A stretch of 64,000 nucleotides of DNA from Trabulsiella odontotermitis (GTDB lineage: Bacteria > Pseudomonadota > Gammaproteobacteria > Enterobacterales > Enterobacteriaceae). Below, in pieces: positions 22,660 through 35,755 of this stretch. How positions within the stretch are numbered: position 1 is the stretch's first letter; every line of letters begins with the position of its first letter. Made by a program: the position numbers and the translations under genes. The notes beneath the pieces are model-generated. The model searched no databases. It saw only the letters and a list, made by a program, of their open reading frames with translations, and was not told the origin of the DNA. Location: the NCBI RefSeq assembly GCF_001297775.1, contig NZ_LIFX01000003.1, positions 248,001-312,000 of the forward strand. The letters run 5' to 3'.

Positions 22660-22750
22660 TTGGGTATAACCTCATTAATTGCAGCCGATATAGTAACGAT
22701 AGTGACAAATAAAGTAAATGAATTATTTGTGCGAAGTTCATTATTCAAGT

Positions 22751-23086
22751 CTATAAAAGGAATAAATATTTCCATGCCAGGCCATAGGCCAGCGCGCTCA
22801 GCAGCACGGGGAAAATAATGCTCCGCGTTCTCCAGAAGCTGACGCCCAGCACGGCAAAACCGATCAGGGTCGGTAACAGGCGACGGGCATCCGTCATCAC
22901 TTCTGGCGCGGTGGACACCACCAGCAACGCGCAAATTGAAGCGATGCCGATGGTGTCGAGCAGTACGCCAACCGCGCCCCGGCGCGACGGGCGATGATGC
23001 CCGGCTCGCAGGCGTAACGGCAGGTAGCGGAAGAGATAGTTAGCGCACCCCACCAGCAGGCCGAGGAACAGAACATCAGTGCTCAT
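22751..23086 (-). CDS. ygaH: Branched-chain amino acid exporter subunit YgaH
   Basis: 111-residue AzlD-type membrane protein, partner of YgaZ in L-valine (and probably methionine) export. Hydrophobic segments at about 1-15, 45-62 and 70-108. Its start lies 11 bases inside the 3' end of ygaZ. Confidence 0.93.
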   Translation of the reverse strand: MSTDVLFLGLLVGCANYLFRYLPLRLRAGHHRPSRRGAVGVLLDTIGIASICALLVVSTAPEVMTDARRLLPTLIGFAVLGVSFWRTRSIIFPVLLSALAYGLAWKYLFLL

Positions 23087-23822
23087 TGAGTTCTCCCGAC
23101 AGGATGGACTGCACCAGCGCGGTCAGGCAGCCGCAGACGATGCCCGCAAGGATCGCGGCGGGAATCGAAAACAGCGTCACGCCAGCCAGCGCGCCGACGA
23201 GCGACGCGGTGACGCACAGCGACTGCTTGCGCTGGAACGAGGCCAGCAGAAAACTCAGGAACAGCGCGGGCAGCATAAAGCCGAGCGCCGCTTCCACCGC
23301 CGGGAACCCCTCCAGCAAACCGCTGCCGGAATACGCGCCCATCACCGTACCGAGTACCCAGGAAGCCCAGGAACAGAAGGCGATGCCGATCATCCAGTTT
23401 TCGCTCCAGCCGCGCTGATCACGCACCAGCTTTGCGGTGGCCGCGGCAAACACTTCGTCCGTCAGCCCGAAGGCCCACAGCGCGGTTTTCGGTTTACGCA
23501 ACTGTGCCGCAATGCGACTGCGCAACGAGGGGCCGTACAGCACATGGCGCACATCCATCGCCATCACGGTCAGCGCCGCCACCCACAGTGAACTGCCAGC
23601 GGCCAGCATCGCGGTGATCACGAACTGGCTGGCGCCCGCGTAAATAATGCAGGAGAAGAAAACGCTTTCGAGCGGCGTAAATCCGAGCTTCGTGGCATTC
23701 AGTCCAAAGGCAAACGCGACGGGAATATAGCTGATGACAATCGGTAAACTGTCTTTTACGCCTTCGAACAGCGTTGACGGACCAGGCGACGGCACACCCG
23801 TCAATTCGGCAGGGGTTTCCAT
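23076..23822 (-). CDS. ygaZ: Branched-chain amino acid exporter subunit YgaZ
   Basis: 248-residue AzlC-family membrane protein, three residues longer than E. coli YgaZ. The conserved segment [20 protein letters not shown] and [20 protein letters not shown] identify the family. Overlaps ygaH by 11 bases, consistent with a coupled two-subunit exporter. Confidence 0.94.
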   Translation of the reverse strand: METPAELTGVPSPGPSTLFEGVKDSLPIVISYIPVAFAFGLNATKLGFTPLESVFFSCIIYAGASQFVITAMLAAGSSLWVAALTVMAMDVRHVLYGPSLRSRIAAQLRKPKTALWAFGLTDEVFAAATAKLVRDQRGWSENWMIGIAFCSWASWVLGTVMGAYSGSGLLEGFPAVEAALGFMLPALFLSFLLASFQRKQSLCVTASLVGALAGVTLFSIPAAILAGIVCGCLTALVQSILSGELNEH

Positions 23823-23957
23823 AGTGGTTTTAACTGAATGACGAATAAATAACGGGCGAAAAAGTAACCCGGGTTAATAAGTCGTTACACCTTAACAGAC
23901 TGAAGGGCGGCTTAACACCCCGCAGTCTGGTAAAGGCATGAGACGGGTGAATTTTAC

Positions 23958-25142
23958 TTAAGCCTCGGGCGCCATACGATGATAGCCACGCCACCAGACC
24001 AGCAAATTCAGTACGGCGACGATGGCACCCACGAGACATACGCCGGTCCAGCCCGCGTGTTGCCAGGCTGATGCGGAGAGGAGCGAACCCGCCGCGCCGC
24101 CAATAAAGTAGCTGGTCATGTAACCCGCGGTCAGACGGTTGCGCGCCTCGGGGTGGCTGCGGTAAATCACCGTCTGGTTGGTGATATGCACTCCCTGAAC
24201 GGTGAGGTCAAGCACCAGGATGCCGATAACCAGCGCCAGCACAGAAACATGACCGAACCAGATGGCGATCCACGACAGCAACAGCAGTACCAGACCGAGG
24301 GTGGTGGTGAGGTGAGATTTGCCTTTATCCGCCAGTCCTCCAGCCGGACGCGCGCCCAATGCACCTGCTGCACCTGCGAGGCCAAACAGGCCGATCACGC
24401 CTTCAGAAAAGTGAAACGGTGCGCCCGCCAGCAGAAAAGCCATCGACGTCCACAGAATGCTGAAATTGGCGAAGGTCAGGCAGCCGAGCAGGGCGCGGGT
24501 GCGCAGCAGTTTTTCTCCGGAAAACAAACGGAAAATCGAGCCCAGCAACTGGGGATAGTTAAGATGATTTTCCTGCTTAATCTTCGGCAGACCGCGCCAC
24601 AGCGCCAGCGCCATCAGCACCATCAATACGCTGGCGACCCAGTAGACCGTGCGCCAGCCACCGAGACTGGCGAGCAGCCCTGCGACGGTGCGCGCCAGCA
24701 GGATCCCAAGCAGCAGGCCGCTCATGATCGTACCCACGACTTTGCCGCGTTTGTCCGGCGTGGCGAGCGTGGCGGCCAGCGGCACCAGAATCTGCGCCAC
24801 CACAGAAAACAACCCGGTCAACAGGGTACCGATAATCATCAACGTCAGTGACTGGCTGCAGGCGGTGATCAGCATGCCACCCGCCGCCAGCAGCGTCATG
24901 GTAACGATAAGTCCCCGGCGCTCGAACATATCGCCCAGCGGCACCAGAAACAGCAACCCTGCGGCATAGCCGAGTTGCGCGGCGGTGACGATAAAACCGG
25001 CCTGCCCGGCGGAAAGCGAGAAGGCGCGAGCGATAGTGTCGAGTAAAGGTTGCGCGTAATAGTTGCTGGCAACAGCCAGCCCGGTCGCCACTGACATCAG
25101 CACGATTAACGCCGGGCTCAGTCCAGAATTGGGTTTGGTCAT
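23958..25142 (-). CDS. ygaY: MFS transporter YgaY (intact)
   Basis: 394-residue, 12-segment major facilitator transporter. The N-terminal half shows GLAVASNYYAQPLLDTIARA and the loop motif GDMFERRG; the C-terminal half shows ARPAGGLADKGK. It corresponds to YgaY, which is disrupted in E. coli K-12 but is open here throughout. The substrate is unknown; the closest described families are drug or sugar exporters. An imperfect hairpin (CAGACTG/CAGTCTG, 23898-23931) follows it. Confidence 0.88.
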   Translation of the reverse strand: MTKPNSGLSPALIVLMSVATGLAVASNYYAQPLLDTIARAFSLSAGQAGFIVTAAQLGYAAGLLFLVPLGDMFERRGLIVTMTLLAAGGMLITACSQSLTLMIIGTLLTGLFSVVAQILVPLAATLATPDKRGKVVGTIMSGLLLGILLARTVAGLLASLGGWRTVYWVASVLMVLMALALWRGLPKIKQENHLNYPQLLGSIFRLFSGEKLLRTRALLGCLTFANFSILWTSMAFLLAGAPFHFSEGVIGLFGLAGAAGALGARPAGGLADKGKSHLTTTLGLVLLLLSWIAIWFGHVSVLALVIGILVLDLTVQGVHITNQTVIYRSHPEARNRLTAGYMTSYFIGGAAGSLLSASAWQHAGWTGVCLVGAIVAVLNLLVWWRGYHRMAPEA

Positions 25143-25296
25143 GAATATTCATCAGATAAAGGATTAAGCGATAACGTCATGATAACCAAAGTGAGAAAAA
25201 TGAGGAGTATGTCTGGTGTCGGAAAGTGCCATTTGTTTTTATTTTGCCTGGCTCTGTTTTTTTAAGGTGCAATTCTGGTATTGCTGAAATACCACC

Positions 25297-25331
25297 CTCC
25301 TGTCTCATCTCACCAGACTGGAGTATTTTTT
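25297..25331 (+). terminator. Orphan terminator-like hairpin
   Basis: CTCCTGTCT and AGACTGGAG (one mismatch) followed by TATTTTTT. On the plus strand no complete gene precedes it, so it may be left over from lost DNA between ygaY and proX. Confidence 0.35.
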
Positions 25332-25794
25332 ATGACATTACAATTAACCGGGAATGACCTTCATGGCTGGTCGCCGTTTGGCGAGGCAGCAAAGCGTAGC
25401 AGAGTGTCAGCTTCTCTGGCCCGTTTGGCGAAGGCGGTATCAACAGATAGCGATGTCAGAAGGTGCCGCCGCCGCTGTGACGACGGCAGGGTTTGTAGAA
25501 ACTGGCGTGACGGTAGCAGCATCGGTGGCCACAGGTGTGTCTGCGAAGGCGGTGAAAAATAAAAACCCTGAAGCGGCACGAATGAAGCGCTCACCTCTTA
25601 CGCCGGACCTTCCCGTACCACGCAATCCACCTTTATCGGGTATCACGGTACTAACGTCAATGGCGCTGCCGGTCTCATCAGTGAAGGGCCTCGGCAACCG
25701 TTCGCCAGGCATCTCATCGGCGACAGGCAGCGTAATCAGTGAATCTGAAGCGGTTGATTATATGGCGAGAGCACGACGGGCGGGCTGCCGTTAA
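25332..25794 (+). pseudogene. Decayed gene fragment, possible ADP-ribosyltransferase-like remnant
   Basis: The 697-base gap between ygaY and proX holds no normal gene. From an ATG at 25332 one frame reads MTLQLTGNDLHGWSPFGEAA and stops after arginine-rich text. A second frame (from 25354) gives alanine/valine-rich sequence then SESEAVDYMARARRAG before the stop at 25794. A third frame near 25623-25690 reads TFIGYHGTNVNGAAGLISEG between stops. YHGT followed by a small-residue helix resembles the N-terminal NAD-binding stretch of diphtheria/ExoA-type ADP-ribosyltransferases. Three frames each with a fragment suggest frameshift decay. Identity is uncertain. Confidence 0.35.
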
Positions 25795-25798
25795 AGAT

Positions 25799-25836
25799 AA
25801 AAAGCCCCTGGCGCACTTCATCGCCAGGGGCTTTTC
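25799..25836 (-). terminator. proU operon terminator
   Basis: AAAAGCCCCTGGCG and CGCCAGGGGCTTTT, a 14-bp perfect stem with A- and T-tracts on both flanks, directly after the proX stop codon. Confidence 0.92.
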
Positions 25837-25839
25837 TTG

Positions 25840-26835
25840 TTACTTCTGCGCCGCCAGCGCTTCTTTTACCCAGCCATCAAACTGCTGCTGGTGGGCGTTG
25901 ATCCAGCCATCCACGTGACCCTGAATGTCTGCTTCAGAGGCTTTGCCCTGATGCATCATGGCGTTCTGGGCGTTGATATCGGCGATGGGCAGTTTCATCA
26001 CCGAGAACAATTTCGCCGCCGCCGGGTTTTTCTCCGCCCAGGCTTTGTTGGCGACAATGTGCATGGTATTCACCGGGAAACCATAGTTCGCACCGTTCGG
26101 CAGTTTGGTGTCGATGTCTTTTTGTTCGCCAGGCATTGAAGAGAACGGTACCTGCAACCAGACCACATCTTTACCCGGTTTCAGCACGTCGCTCACCCAG
26201 TACGGCGTCCAGGTGTAATACAGCACGGGTTTGCCTTCTTTAAAGCGGGTGATGGTGTCGGCCATCATCGCCGCATAGTTCCCCTGATTGTGCTCGACGG
26301 TTTTGCTCAGGTCGTACGCGCCAATCTGGTGATTAATCACCGCTTCGCAGCCCCAGCCCGGCGTACAACCAGTCAGGTCCGCTTTGCCGTCGCCGTTGGT
26401 ATCAAACAGGCTGGCGATCTTCGGATCTTTTAGCTGATCGATACTTTTGATGTGGTACTGCTCAGCGGTTTTCTTGTCGATCAGGTAACCCTGCGCCGCG
26501 CCAGTCACAAACACGCCTTCACGGTAGAATTTCTTGTCACCACCAGCGGCGGCGTACATGTCATCATGCAGCGGCTGCCAGTTAACGGCGGTAAAGGTGG
26601 CGTCGCCGGACGCGATAGAGGTGTAGCCGACGTTGTAATCCACTTCACTCGGCTTGCTGACGGTATAACCCAGTTTTTCCAGTGCGCGGCTGACCAGCAG
26701 CGTCTGGAAGGTTTCTTCCGTGATGGTGCTTTGTACCGGCAGAACGGTAATGCCTTTGCCAGGCAGATCGGCAGCAAATGTGCTGGTGGATACAAGGGTG
26801 GCAAACGCTGTGGCAAAAAGTACTTGATGTCGCAT
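25840..26835 (-). CDS. proX: Glycine betaine/proline betaine-binding periplasmic protein
   Basis: Substrate-binding protein of the ProU osmoprotectant ABC transporter, 331 residues. A signal peptide is cleaved after about residue 21 (STFA-ADLPG). Segments such as [20 protein letters not shown] and the tryptophan-rich pocket (NWQPLHDD) are typical of the OpuAC family. Third gene of proVWX. Confidence 0.97.
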   Translation of the reverse strand: MRHQVLFATAFATLVSTSTFAADLPGKGITVLPVQSTITEETFQTLLVSRALEKLGYTVSKPSEVDYNVGYTSIASGDATFTAVNWQPLHDDMYAAAGGDKKFYREGVFVTGAAQGYLIDKKTAEQYHIKSIDQLKDPKIASLFDTNGDGKADLTGCTPGWGCEAVINHQIGAYDLSKTVEHNQGNYAAMMADTITRFKEGKPVLYYTWTPYWVSDVLKPGKDVVWLQVPFSSMPGEQKDIDTKLPNGANYGFPVNTMHIVANKAWAEKNPAAAKLFSVMKLPIADINAQNAMMHQGKASEADIQGHVDGWINAHQQQFDGWVKEALAAQK

Positions 26836-26851
26836 CGTTGTTCCTTATTCG

Positions 26852-27922
26852 TTATTTAGTGAAAGGGCGAGTGATCAACCCAATGGGGCCGGTAGAGTAC
26901 CAGCGACGGTTGCCGCGACTGCGGGCGTCGCGACCCATTGCCTGGGTCAGGCGGTCGAGAATAATGGCGAGAATGACAATCCCCACGCCGCCGACGGTCG
27001 CCAGACCCATATCGAGACGACCGATGCCGCGCAGAACCATCTGACCGAGACCGCCGACGGCGATCATCGAGGCGATTACTACCATCGACAGTGCCAGCAT
27101 CAGGGTCTGATTCACCCCGGCCATAATGGTCGGCATCGCCAGCGGCAACTGCACTTTGAACAGCATCTGGCGCGGGCTGGCGCCAAACGAGCGTGATGCT
27201 TCAATCAAGTCCGCAGGCACCTGGTTAATCCCCAGAATGGTCAGACGGACAATCGGCGGCAGGGCGAAGATAATGGTCACCACGACGCCCGGCACATTGC
27301 CGATACCGAATAACATCACGATCGGCACCAGGTAGACGAACGCCGGGGTGGTCTGCATCGCATCCAGTAACGGACGAATGATTTTCGATGCGCGCGGGCT
27401 GCGCGCCAGCCAGATCCCGAGCGGCAGGCCGATGATCATGCAGAAAAACAGTGCAGTGAGTACCAGCGCCAGCGTGACCATTGCCTGCGACCAGGCACCG
27501 ATGGCGCCGATGGCAATCAGCGAAATCAGTGTCGCGATCCCCATGGCGGGGCTGGCGATCTGCCAGGCGATCAGCGCGAAGAGCACGATAGCGACCGGCG
27601 CAGGCATCCCCATCAGCAATTGCTGGAAGGTGCTCAGAATGTAATCCACCGGCACGCGAATGCCCTGGAACAGCGGGCGGAAATGCATCACCACCCAGTC
27701 AATGCCGTGCGTCACCCAGTTGTCGAGCGGGATCAGCGTCTTATGGAACGGATCCATAATATTAAAATGTTCCGGCTGTGGCGCAGGCGCGTTGTTCAGC
27801 CAGTCGGCGCCACCGCCGTCAGTCGGTGCTGGTGTTGAACCGCCGCCGCCCCAGGCATCTGCCGATGCGGCGGCGTTGTCATTTGCGGGTGCGGCATCCC
27901 ACGGATTATTTTGATCAGCCAT
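26852..27922 (-). CDS. proW: Glycine betaine/proline betaine ABC transporter permease
   Basis: Inner-membrane permease, 356 residues. A hydrophilic N-terminus of about 100 residues rich in Ala, Asn, Gly and Pro is characteristic of ProW; membrane segments begin near residue 112, and the coupling loop [20 protein letters not shown] contacts ProV. The start lies 8 bases inside proV. Confidence 0.97.
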   Translation of the reverse strand: MADQNNPWDAAPANDNAAASADAWGGGGSTPAPTDGGGADWLNNAPAPQPEHFNIMDPFHKTLIPLDNWVTHGIDWVVMHFRPLFQGIRVPVDYILSTFQQLLMGMPAPVAIVLFALIAWQIASPAMGIATLISLIAIGAIGAWSQAMVTLALVLTALFFCMIIGLPLGIWLARSPRASKIIRPLLDAMQTTPAFVYLVPIVMLFGIGNVPGVVVTIIFALPPIVRLTILGINQVPADLIEASRSFGASPRQMLFKVQLPLAMPTIMAGVNQTLMLALSMVVIASMIAVGGLGQMVLRGIGRLDMGLATVGGVGIVILAIILDRLTQAMGRDARSRGNRRWYSTGPIGLITRPFTK

Positions 27923-29117
27923 TGTTTGCCCCCTCGCGATCTAAAGCCTGTAGCAGCATGCGCTTTGAAATGATGCCAACGTACTGTTGTTCTTCGTCCA
28001 CCACCGGAACCGCGCAGGGCGCCTGACCGACATGGGAGAGCAACTCGCTGAGCGGTGTCTGAGCATCGACAGCCAGCTGCGCGTCAATCAACGCGGCGTC
28101 GATACTCTGACCTTCCGTCAGTGCGGCTTTCAGGGAATCAATGGAAACAACGCCGACGAATTTATTGCCGCGTTCGATGACGTAACCGAATTCACGGTCT
28201 TCATCCTGCAGCAATTTCAGCGCTGAGCGCGGGCCGAAACCTGGCGTACGGCGAAGCAATCCGTTCGGCGAACGGCGGGCAATGTCTTTGGCGCTGAACA
28301 CCTGGCTGATATCCACGCCACGGAAGAAAGTGCGGACATAATCGTTGGCAGGATTATTCAGAATTTCGTCTGGCGTACCGACCTGAACCACTTCGCCATT
28401 TTGCATAATGGCAATGCGGTCGCCTATTCGCATCGCTTCATCGAGATCATGCGAAATAAAAACAATGGTACGCTGGTGTTTCGCCTGCAATTTCACCAGC
28501 TCATCCTGCATCTCAGTTCGAATTAAGGGATCAAGCGCTGAGAAGGCTTCGTCCATTAATAAGATGTCGGGATTGATGGCTAATGCGCGGGCCAGACCAA
28601 CACGCTGCCGCATGCCGCCGGATAATTCATCAGGATAAGCATGGGCATAATTCTCCAGCCCCACCTGACGTAATGCATCAAGGGCTTTTTCCTGACGTTC
28701 CTGTGGTGATATTCCGGCGAGTTCCATGCCGAACGCAGTATTATCCACCACGGTCATATGTGGCATCAGGGCGAATGACTGGAAGACCATCGCAATTTTC
28801 TTTCTGCGAACCTCACGGAGTTCGTTGTCTGATATTTTGGCGATATCCACGCCGTCAATCAGCACCTGTCCGCGGGTGGGTTCAATCAGGCGATTGAGAA
28901 GGCGTACCATAGTGGATTTACCGGAGCCGGATAATCCCATGATGACAAATATCTCGCCTTCTTCAATGGCCAGACTGGCGTCTTTAACGCCAAGCGACAG
29001 TCCCGTCTTTTCCAGAATTTGTTCTTTCGAAAGTCCTTTTCCGATATATTTGAAAGCCCGCTGTGGAGACTCGCCAAATATTTTATAGAGATTTTTGATT
29101 TCTAATTTAATTGCCAT
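27915..29117 (-). CDS. proV: Glycine betaine/proline betaine ABC transporter ATPase
   Basis: ATPase of ProU, 400 residues. Walker [11 protein letters not shown], signature [16 protein letters not shown], Walker [13 protein letters not shown], then two C-terminal CBS domains (about 270-395) which in related transporters sense ionic strength. First gene of the operon; expression in relatives rises with osmolarity and is silenced by H-NS, which binds both upstream and inside proV. Confidence 0.97.
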   Translation of the reverse strand: MAIKLEIKNLYKIFGESPQRAFKYIGKGLSKEQILEKTGLSLGVKDASLAIEEGEIFVIMGLSGSGKSTMVRLLNRLIEPTRGQVLIDGVDIAKISDNELREVRRKKIAMVFQSFALMPHMTVVDNTAFGMELAGISPQERQEKALDALRQVGLENYAHAYPDELSGGMRQRVGLARALAINPDILLMDEAFSALDPLIRTEMQDELVKLQAKHQRTIVFISHDLDEAMRIGDRIAIMQNGEVVQVGTPDEILNNPANDYVRTFFRGVDISQVFSAKDIARRSPNGLLRRTPGFGPRSALKLLQDEDREFGYVIERGNKFVGVVSIDSLKAALTEGQSIDAALIDAQLAVDAQTPLSELLSHVGQAPCAVPVVDEEQQYVGIISKRMLLQALDREGANNG

Positions 29118-29421
29118 GCAATAAGAAGTTTCCTGTTATATATTTGCGCTATAAATTACCCGATTAAAAATAATTGTCTGGCAATACCCTAACATACTCA
29201 GAATCTGAGACAACCCTTGGTGGGGAAATGGCGTGGCATTGGTCTGGCGAGAATCGCCGGAGTTTCCCATGAGATAAGGGCTGAGCGGGAATTGAATTTT
29301 TGTCAAAAACTTGCTGTCACCCAGCACAATTTCGGCTGGATCGTGATGATTCAGTCGAATATGACGGCGCGATGACAGTGTAGTCGGTGATAAATATTTG
29401 TGTGGAAAAAATGGCAGAAAA
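29118..29421 (-). promoter_or_regulatory. proU upstream control region
   Basis: No gene. This AT-rich interval between proV and the nrdF terminator must hold the osmotically regulated proU promoter(s). I can see runs such as AATTGTCTGGCAATACCCT near 29170 but cannot place the -35/-10 boxes with certainty. Confidence 0.5.
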
Positions 29422-29459
29422 GGGGAAATATTTCGGTAAATAACCGTAAATATTTCCCC
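29422..29459 (-). terminator. nrdF terminator
   Basis: GGGGAAATATTT and AAATATTTCCCC form a 12-bp perfect stem 14 bases after the nrdF stop; a T-rich stretch follows on the minus strand. Confidence 0.8.
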
Positions 29460-29472
29460 CAAAACAGGCGTA

Positions 29473-32562
<3,090 letters not shown>

Positions 32563-32590
<28 letters not shown>

Positions 32591-32973
32591 AATTCGTTCA
32601 CTCCTTTCCGAACGCTGTCGATATCGTATTGGGTGCCCATCAGCTCAAAGCGCCACAGGTACGGCACGCCGCATTTTTGCGCGATGACATCACCGGCACG
32701 GGCAAACGCCTCGCCAAAGTTGCGGTTGCCCGAGGCAATCACGCCGCGGATCAGCGCGCGATTATGGGGATCGTTTAAAAAGCGGATCACCTGGCGGGGC
32801 ACGGCGCCTGCGGTTCCGCCGCCACCGTAGCTCGGGACCACCAGAATGTAGGGTTCGTTCACCTGGATGCGTTCGCGCTCATTGAGCGGGATCCGCACCG
32901 CGGGCAGCCCCAGACGCTCAATAAAGCGGAGCGTGTTTTCGGAGCTGCTGGAGAAGTAAACGAGCTGACTCAT
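32563..32973 (-). CDS. nrdI: Flavodoxin-like protein NrdI
   Basis: 136-residue flavoprotein that supplies superoxide to assemble the NrdF manganese-tyrosyl cofactor. FMN-binding pattern in [16 protein letters not shown] and [20 protein letters not shown]. The start overlaps the nrdH stop by 4 bases (ATGA). Confidence 0.96.
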
Positions 32974-33215
32974 GCGCTGGCCGCAATGGCATCCGGACGC
33001 AGACGGTTAATCATATCCGGACGAAAGCCGGACCAGCTCGTCTCACCCGCCACCACGACCGGCAACTGACGGAAACCCAGCGAGCGCAGGGAATCCACGG
33101 CCTCGGGGTGCAGGTCGACGTTAACCATCTCAAATTCAAATCCACGGCTTTCCATCGCCCGTTTCGTGGCGTGGCACTGAACACAATCATTTCGAGTGTA
33201 AATAGTAATGCGCAT
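32970..33215 (-). CDS. nrdH: Glutaredoxin-like NrdH
   Basis: 81-residue electron donor for NrdEF, reduced by thioredoxin reductase. Redox motif CVQC (residues 11-14) and the NrdH-type ending [11 protein letters not shown]. First gene of nrdHIEF. Confidence 0.96.
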   Translation of the reverse strand: MRITIYTRNDCVQCHATKRAMESRGFEFEMVNVDLHPEAVDSLRSLGFRQLPVVVAGETSWSGFRPDMINRLRPDAIAASA

Positions 33216-33289
33216 GATTCGTATTTCCGTTTAAAATGACAAAGCGGCGCAATGGTGAGCGTCGGTCAGGGTGTGGTGACTACAAAGGA

Positions 33290-33338
33290 AATACTAGATG
33301 TAGTTGAATTAAACTTCAACCATACAATATATAGTATT
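33290..33338 (-). promoter_or_regulatory. Paired NrdR boxes upstream of nrdH
   Basis: Two near-palindromes, ACTAGATGTAGT (33293-33304) and ACAATATATAGT (33324-33335), have centres 31 bases apart, matching the tandem NrdR-box architecture (about three helical turns). NrdR represses reductase operons when dATP is plentiful. They lie 75-120 bases upstream of the nrdH start. Confidence 0.75.
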
Positions 33339-33413
33339 TTTAGGTTGATTAACCTCTGTTGATGAACGTGGCGGGGGAAGGGGGATTTATCCCGAAATTA
33401 CAGGGGCATACCG

Positions 33414-33452
33414 CTAAAAATAAAAACCCCTGCGGGCAGAAGCCCACAGGGG
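33414..33452 (-). terminator. ygaM terminator
   Basis: CCCCTG-CGGGC, loop AGAA, GCCCA-CAGGGG with TTTTTATTT following on the minus strand. Confidence 0.8.
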
Positions 33453-33487
33453 TAGACGCGTATTTATTCTCATCACTGACAGTATGA

Positions 33488-33814
33488 TTATCGGCGTAAA
33501 CTCAGCAATGCGCCAATAAAAATACCGACAGCGGCAGCAGCGCCAACGCTCTGCCAGGGACGATCGCGTACGAAGGTATAAGCGCAATCCGCAGCATCGC
33601 GGGCCGCCTGGTGTGCTACGGTCCGTCCATGCATTCTGGCGCGGGTTTCACGCAATAGCGACTGCGCCTTGCGACGCGCGGCGTCGGCTTCGTCTTTGGC
33701 ATCACTGCCCCAGGATTTCAGCACGGCTTCCAGCGAGTCGGCCAGCTGGCTGACATCATTCTGAATATCCTGTACACCGTCATTCACGTCGTTTCTGTTT
33801 GGTCGGTTAAACAT
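33488..33814 (-). CDS. ygaM: DUF883 membrane-anchored protein YgaM
   Basis: 108 residues: an amphipathic helical N-terminal two-thirds (DVNDGVQDIQNDVSQLADSL) and one C-terminal membrane segment (VGAAAAVGIFIGALLSL). This is the layout of ElaB/YqjD-type proteins, which tether ribosomes to the membrane in stationary phase; that role is not proven for YgaM. Own terminator. Confidence 0.9.
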   Translation of the reverse strand: MFNRPNRNDVNDGVQDIQNDVSQLADSLEAVLKSWGSDAKDEADAARRKAQSLLRETRARMHGRTVAHQAARDAADCAYTFVRDRPWQSVGAAAAVGIFIGALLSLRR

Positions 33815-33976
33815 GTGACCCTCCTTCGTTTTCGCGGTGAAGTAAAGTGTAGAACAGATTTTTTATCCTCTGAGATAAATCACGCCTTATTGCTCCCTTT
33901 GTGGAATTTTCTGAAAGCGATGCTATTGCTGAATACGATAAGGTAGCGATGCAGTAAAAGATAACGAGGAATTATT

Positions 33977-34324
33977 ATGTATTTACGACCCGATGAGGTG
34001 GCGCGCGTTCTTGAAAAAGCGGGATTTACGATGGATAGCGTAACCCAAAAAACGTACGGATATCGCCGTGGTGAGAATTATGTTTACGTCAATCGTGAAG
34101 CCCGCATGGGGCGTACGGCATTAATCATCCACCCGGCGCTGAAAGAGCGCAGTAACATGCTGGCGGAACCTGCGTCGGAAATTAAAACCTGCGATCATTA
34201 CCAGCAATTCCCCCTCTACCTGGCGGGTGATGCGCGAGAGCATTATGGTATCCCTCATGGTTTCAGTTCGCGGATCGCGCTGGAGCGTTTTTTAAACGGA
34301 TTATTTGGTGATTCCGTCAATTGA
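33977..34324 (+). CDS. ygaC: DUF2002 protein YgaC
   Basis: 115-residue soluble protein with the E. coli YgaC sequence pattern ([47 protein letters not shown]). Function unknown; in E. coli it has been listed among Fur-responsive genes. GAGGAAT precedes the ATG. Divergent from ygaM. Confidence 0.92.
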   Translation: MYLRPDEVARVLEKAGFTMDSVTQKTYGYRRGENYVYVNREARMGRTALIIHPALKERSNMLAEPASEIKTCDHYQQFPLYLAGDAREHYGIPHGFSSRIALERFLNGLFGDSVN

Positions 34325-34352
34325 AAAAACGACTGGCGTATGCCAGTCGCTA
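34325..34352. terminator. Terminator between convergent ygaC and alaE
   Basis: CGACTGGC, loop GTAT, GCCAGTCG (34330-34349), with AAAAAA on the left acting as the U-tract for alaE. Confidence 0.75.
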
Positions 34353-34356
34353 AATA

Positions 34357-34806
34357 TCAGGCTTTGGCCTGGTAATAATTGCCTACGCGGAACAAGCGGC
34401 GGCAATAATCAAGGAAGTAGCCGTAAGCGGCGCCCATCAACATCGAAATGACAATATTCGAACTCACCGCCGCGACAATCTGGTGCCAGTCAGCGCCTAC
34501 CGTCAGCAGGATAGCGACATACACCGGCGACTGGAACGTCACATACGCCAGCACATCCGCCAGATTTCTCATCCAGCCCGCCGGGCTCAGGCGTTTTGCC
34601 TGACGCATAATCACATCGCGATACATTCCGTATGGCCATGCAATAAGAATATTGACCGGGATCGCCACCAGCCGCGATGACAGCGACTGCTCGAAGGTCA
34701 TACCTGAGAGAAAAACCTCAATCAGCATGTTCACGACGGAACAGTAGACCACCATAGCAAAGGTATCTGCTGCCGCATGACGCAGGCGGGACTGCGCAGA
34801 GAACAT
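34357..34806 (-). CDS. alaE: L-alanine exporter AlaE
   Basis: 149-residue inner-membrane exporter with four hydrophobic segments (about 14-35, 45-62, 88-108, 113-135). Matches E. coli YgaW/AlaE. The start at 34806 ([14 protein letters not shown]) has GAGGAG upstream; the frame also opens at 34821, which would put five extra residues across the ribosome site. Confidence 0.93.
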   Translation of the reverse strand: MFSAQSRLRHAAADTFAMVVYCSVVNMLIEVFLSGMTFEQSLSSRLVAIPVNILIAWPYGMYRDVIMRQAKRLSPAGWMRNLADVLAYVTFQSPVYVAILLTVGADWHQIVAAVSSNIVISMLMGAAYGYFLDYCRRLFRVGNYYQAKA

Positions 34807-35281
34807 CGATTTGCTCCTCAAAAGTTAGCCGTAAACACCAGGGGATGTCCTGTTTTGCAGCGTGATTGGTTGGCTGGTTCAGGTGTTTATAGAATATACA
34901 ACTGGATAAAAAGTAACAACTAGTGTTAAATTTTTATTTAGAAGCGTTTTGTCAATAAAATGCTCTGCGATCGGGCCTTTTTTACAGTTTTTGCTATTTT
35001 AATTGCTTAAGGTTAATAATGTTATTTAATTTCAATGAGTTAGGCTTTCGGTTTGTGACTGATATATCGTCTCAAAAAACGGAAGCGTTGATGGTCGTCT
35101 GTTACCGCATTATTAGTCTTTTCTGATGACCTCTGAATTATAATTAATAATTAAACAACTAATATGAGTGCTAATAATTAAAGCCAGACAGCACAAATAT
35201 GGGTTTCAAAACGATGGCGATTATATTAAGCTACCGGCGGAGTGTGTAATATTGTGTTTTAAATAAAGGTCTGGAATATAT
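34807..35281 (+). promoter_or_regulatory. AT-rich stpA upstream region
   Basis: No gene. About 470 bases, strikingly AT-rich with many A/T runs, especially 34900-35280. It should contain the alaE and stpA promoters. StpA and H-NS bind such curved AT-rich DNA, so autoregulation is likely; individual promoter boxes cannot be placed reliably. Confidence 0.45.
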
Positions 35282-35683
35282 ATGTCTTTAATACTGCAAA
35301 AACTTAATAATATTCGTAGCTTGCGTGCGATGGCGCGGGAATTCTCCATTGACGTTCTTGAAGATATGCTGGAAAAACTCAGGATCGTGACTGAAGAAAA
35401 GCGTGCTGATCAGCAGGAGATGCATCAGGAACGCATGCAGCAGCAGGAAAAAATCAATGCCTGGCTTGAACTTATCAAAGCTGACGGCCTCTCGCCGGAA
35501 GAATTACTGAAAGCCAACAGCGCGTCTGCACAAGGTCCGGCGAAACGCAAAGCACGTCCGGCGAAATATCGCTTTACCGATACTGATGGTGAAGTAAAAA
35601 CCTGGACGGGTCAGGGAAGAACACCGAAACCGATTGCCCAGGCGTTGGCAAACGGTAAATCAATGGATGACTTCCTGATTTAA
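35282..35683 (+). CDS. stpA: H-NS paralogue StpA
   Basis: 133-residue nucleoid protein and RNA chaperone. N-terminal coiled-coil oligomerisation domain (about 1-65), a lysine/arginine-rich linker (PAKRKARPAKYRF) and the DNA-binding motif TWTGQGRTPKPIAQAL. StpA rather than H-NS is assigned from its location between alaE and ygaP and its linker. Unusually Gln/Glu-rich between residues 38 and 60. Confidence 0.95.
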   Translation: MSLILQKLNNIRSLRAMAREFSIDVLEDMLEKLRIVTEEKRADQQEMHQERMQQQEKINAWLELIKADGLSPEELLKANSASAQGPAKRKARPAKYRFTDTDGEVKTWTGQGRTPKPIAQALANGKSMDDFLI

Positions 35684-35688
35684 TCTGT

Positions 35689-35721
35689 GGCGGTGAGCAT
35701 GGCCTCACCGCCTTATTTTTT
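35689..35721 (+). terminator. stpA terminator
   Basis: GGCGGTGAG and CTCACCGCC around CATGGC, followed by TTATTTTTT. Confidence 0.9.
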
Positions 35722-35755
35722 GCTGTTGATTAACGCAATCGTTAATAAATTCTGA

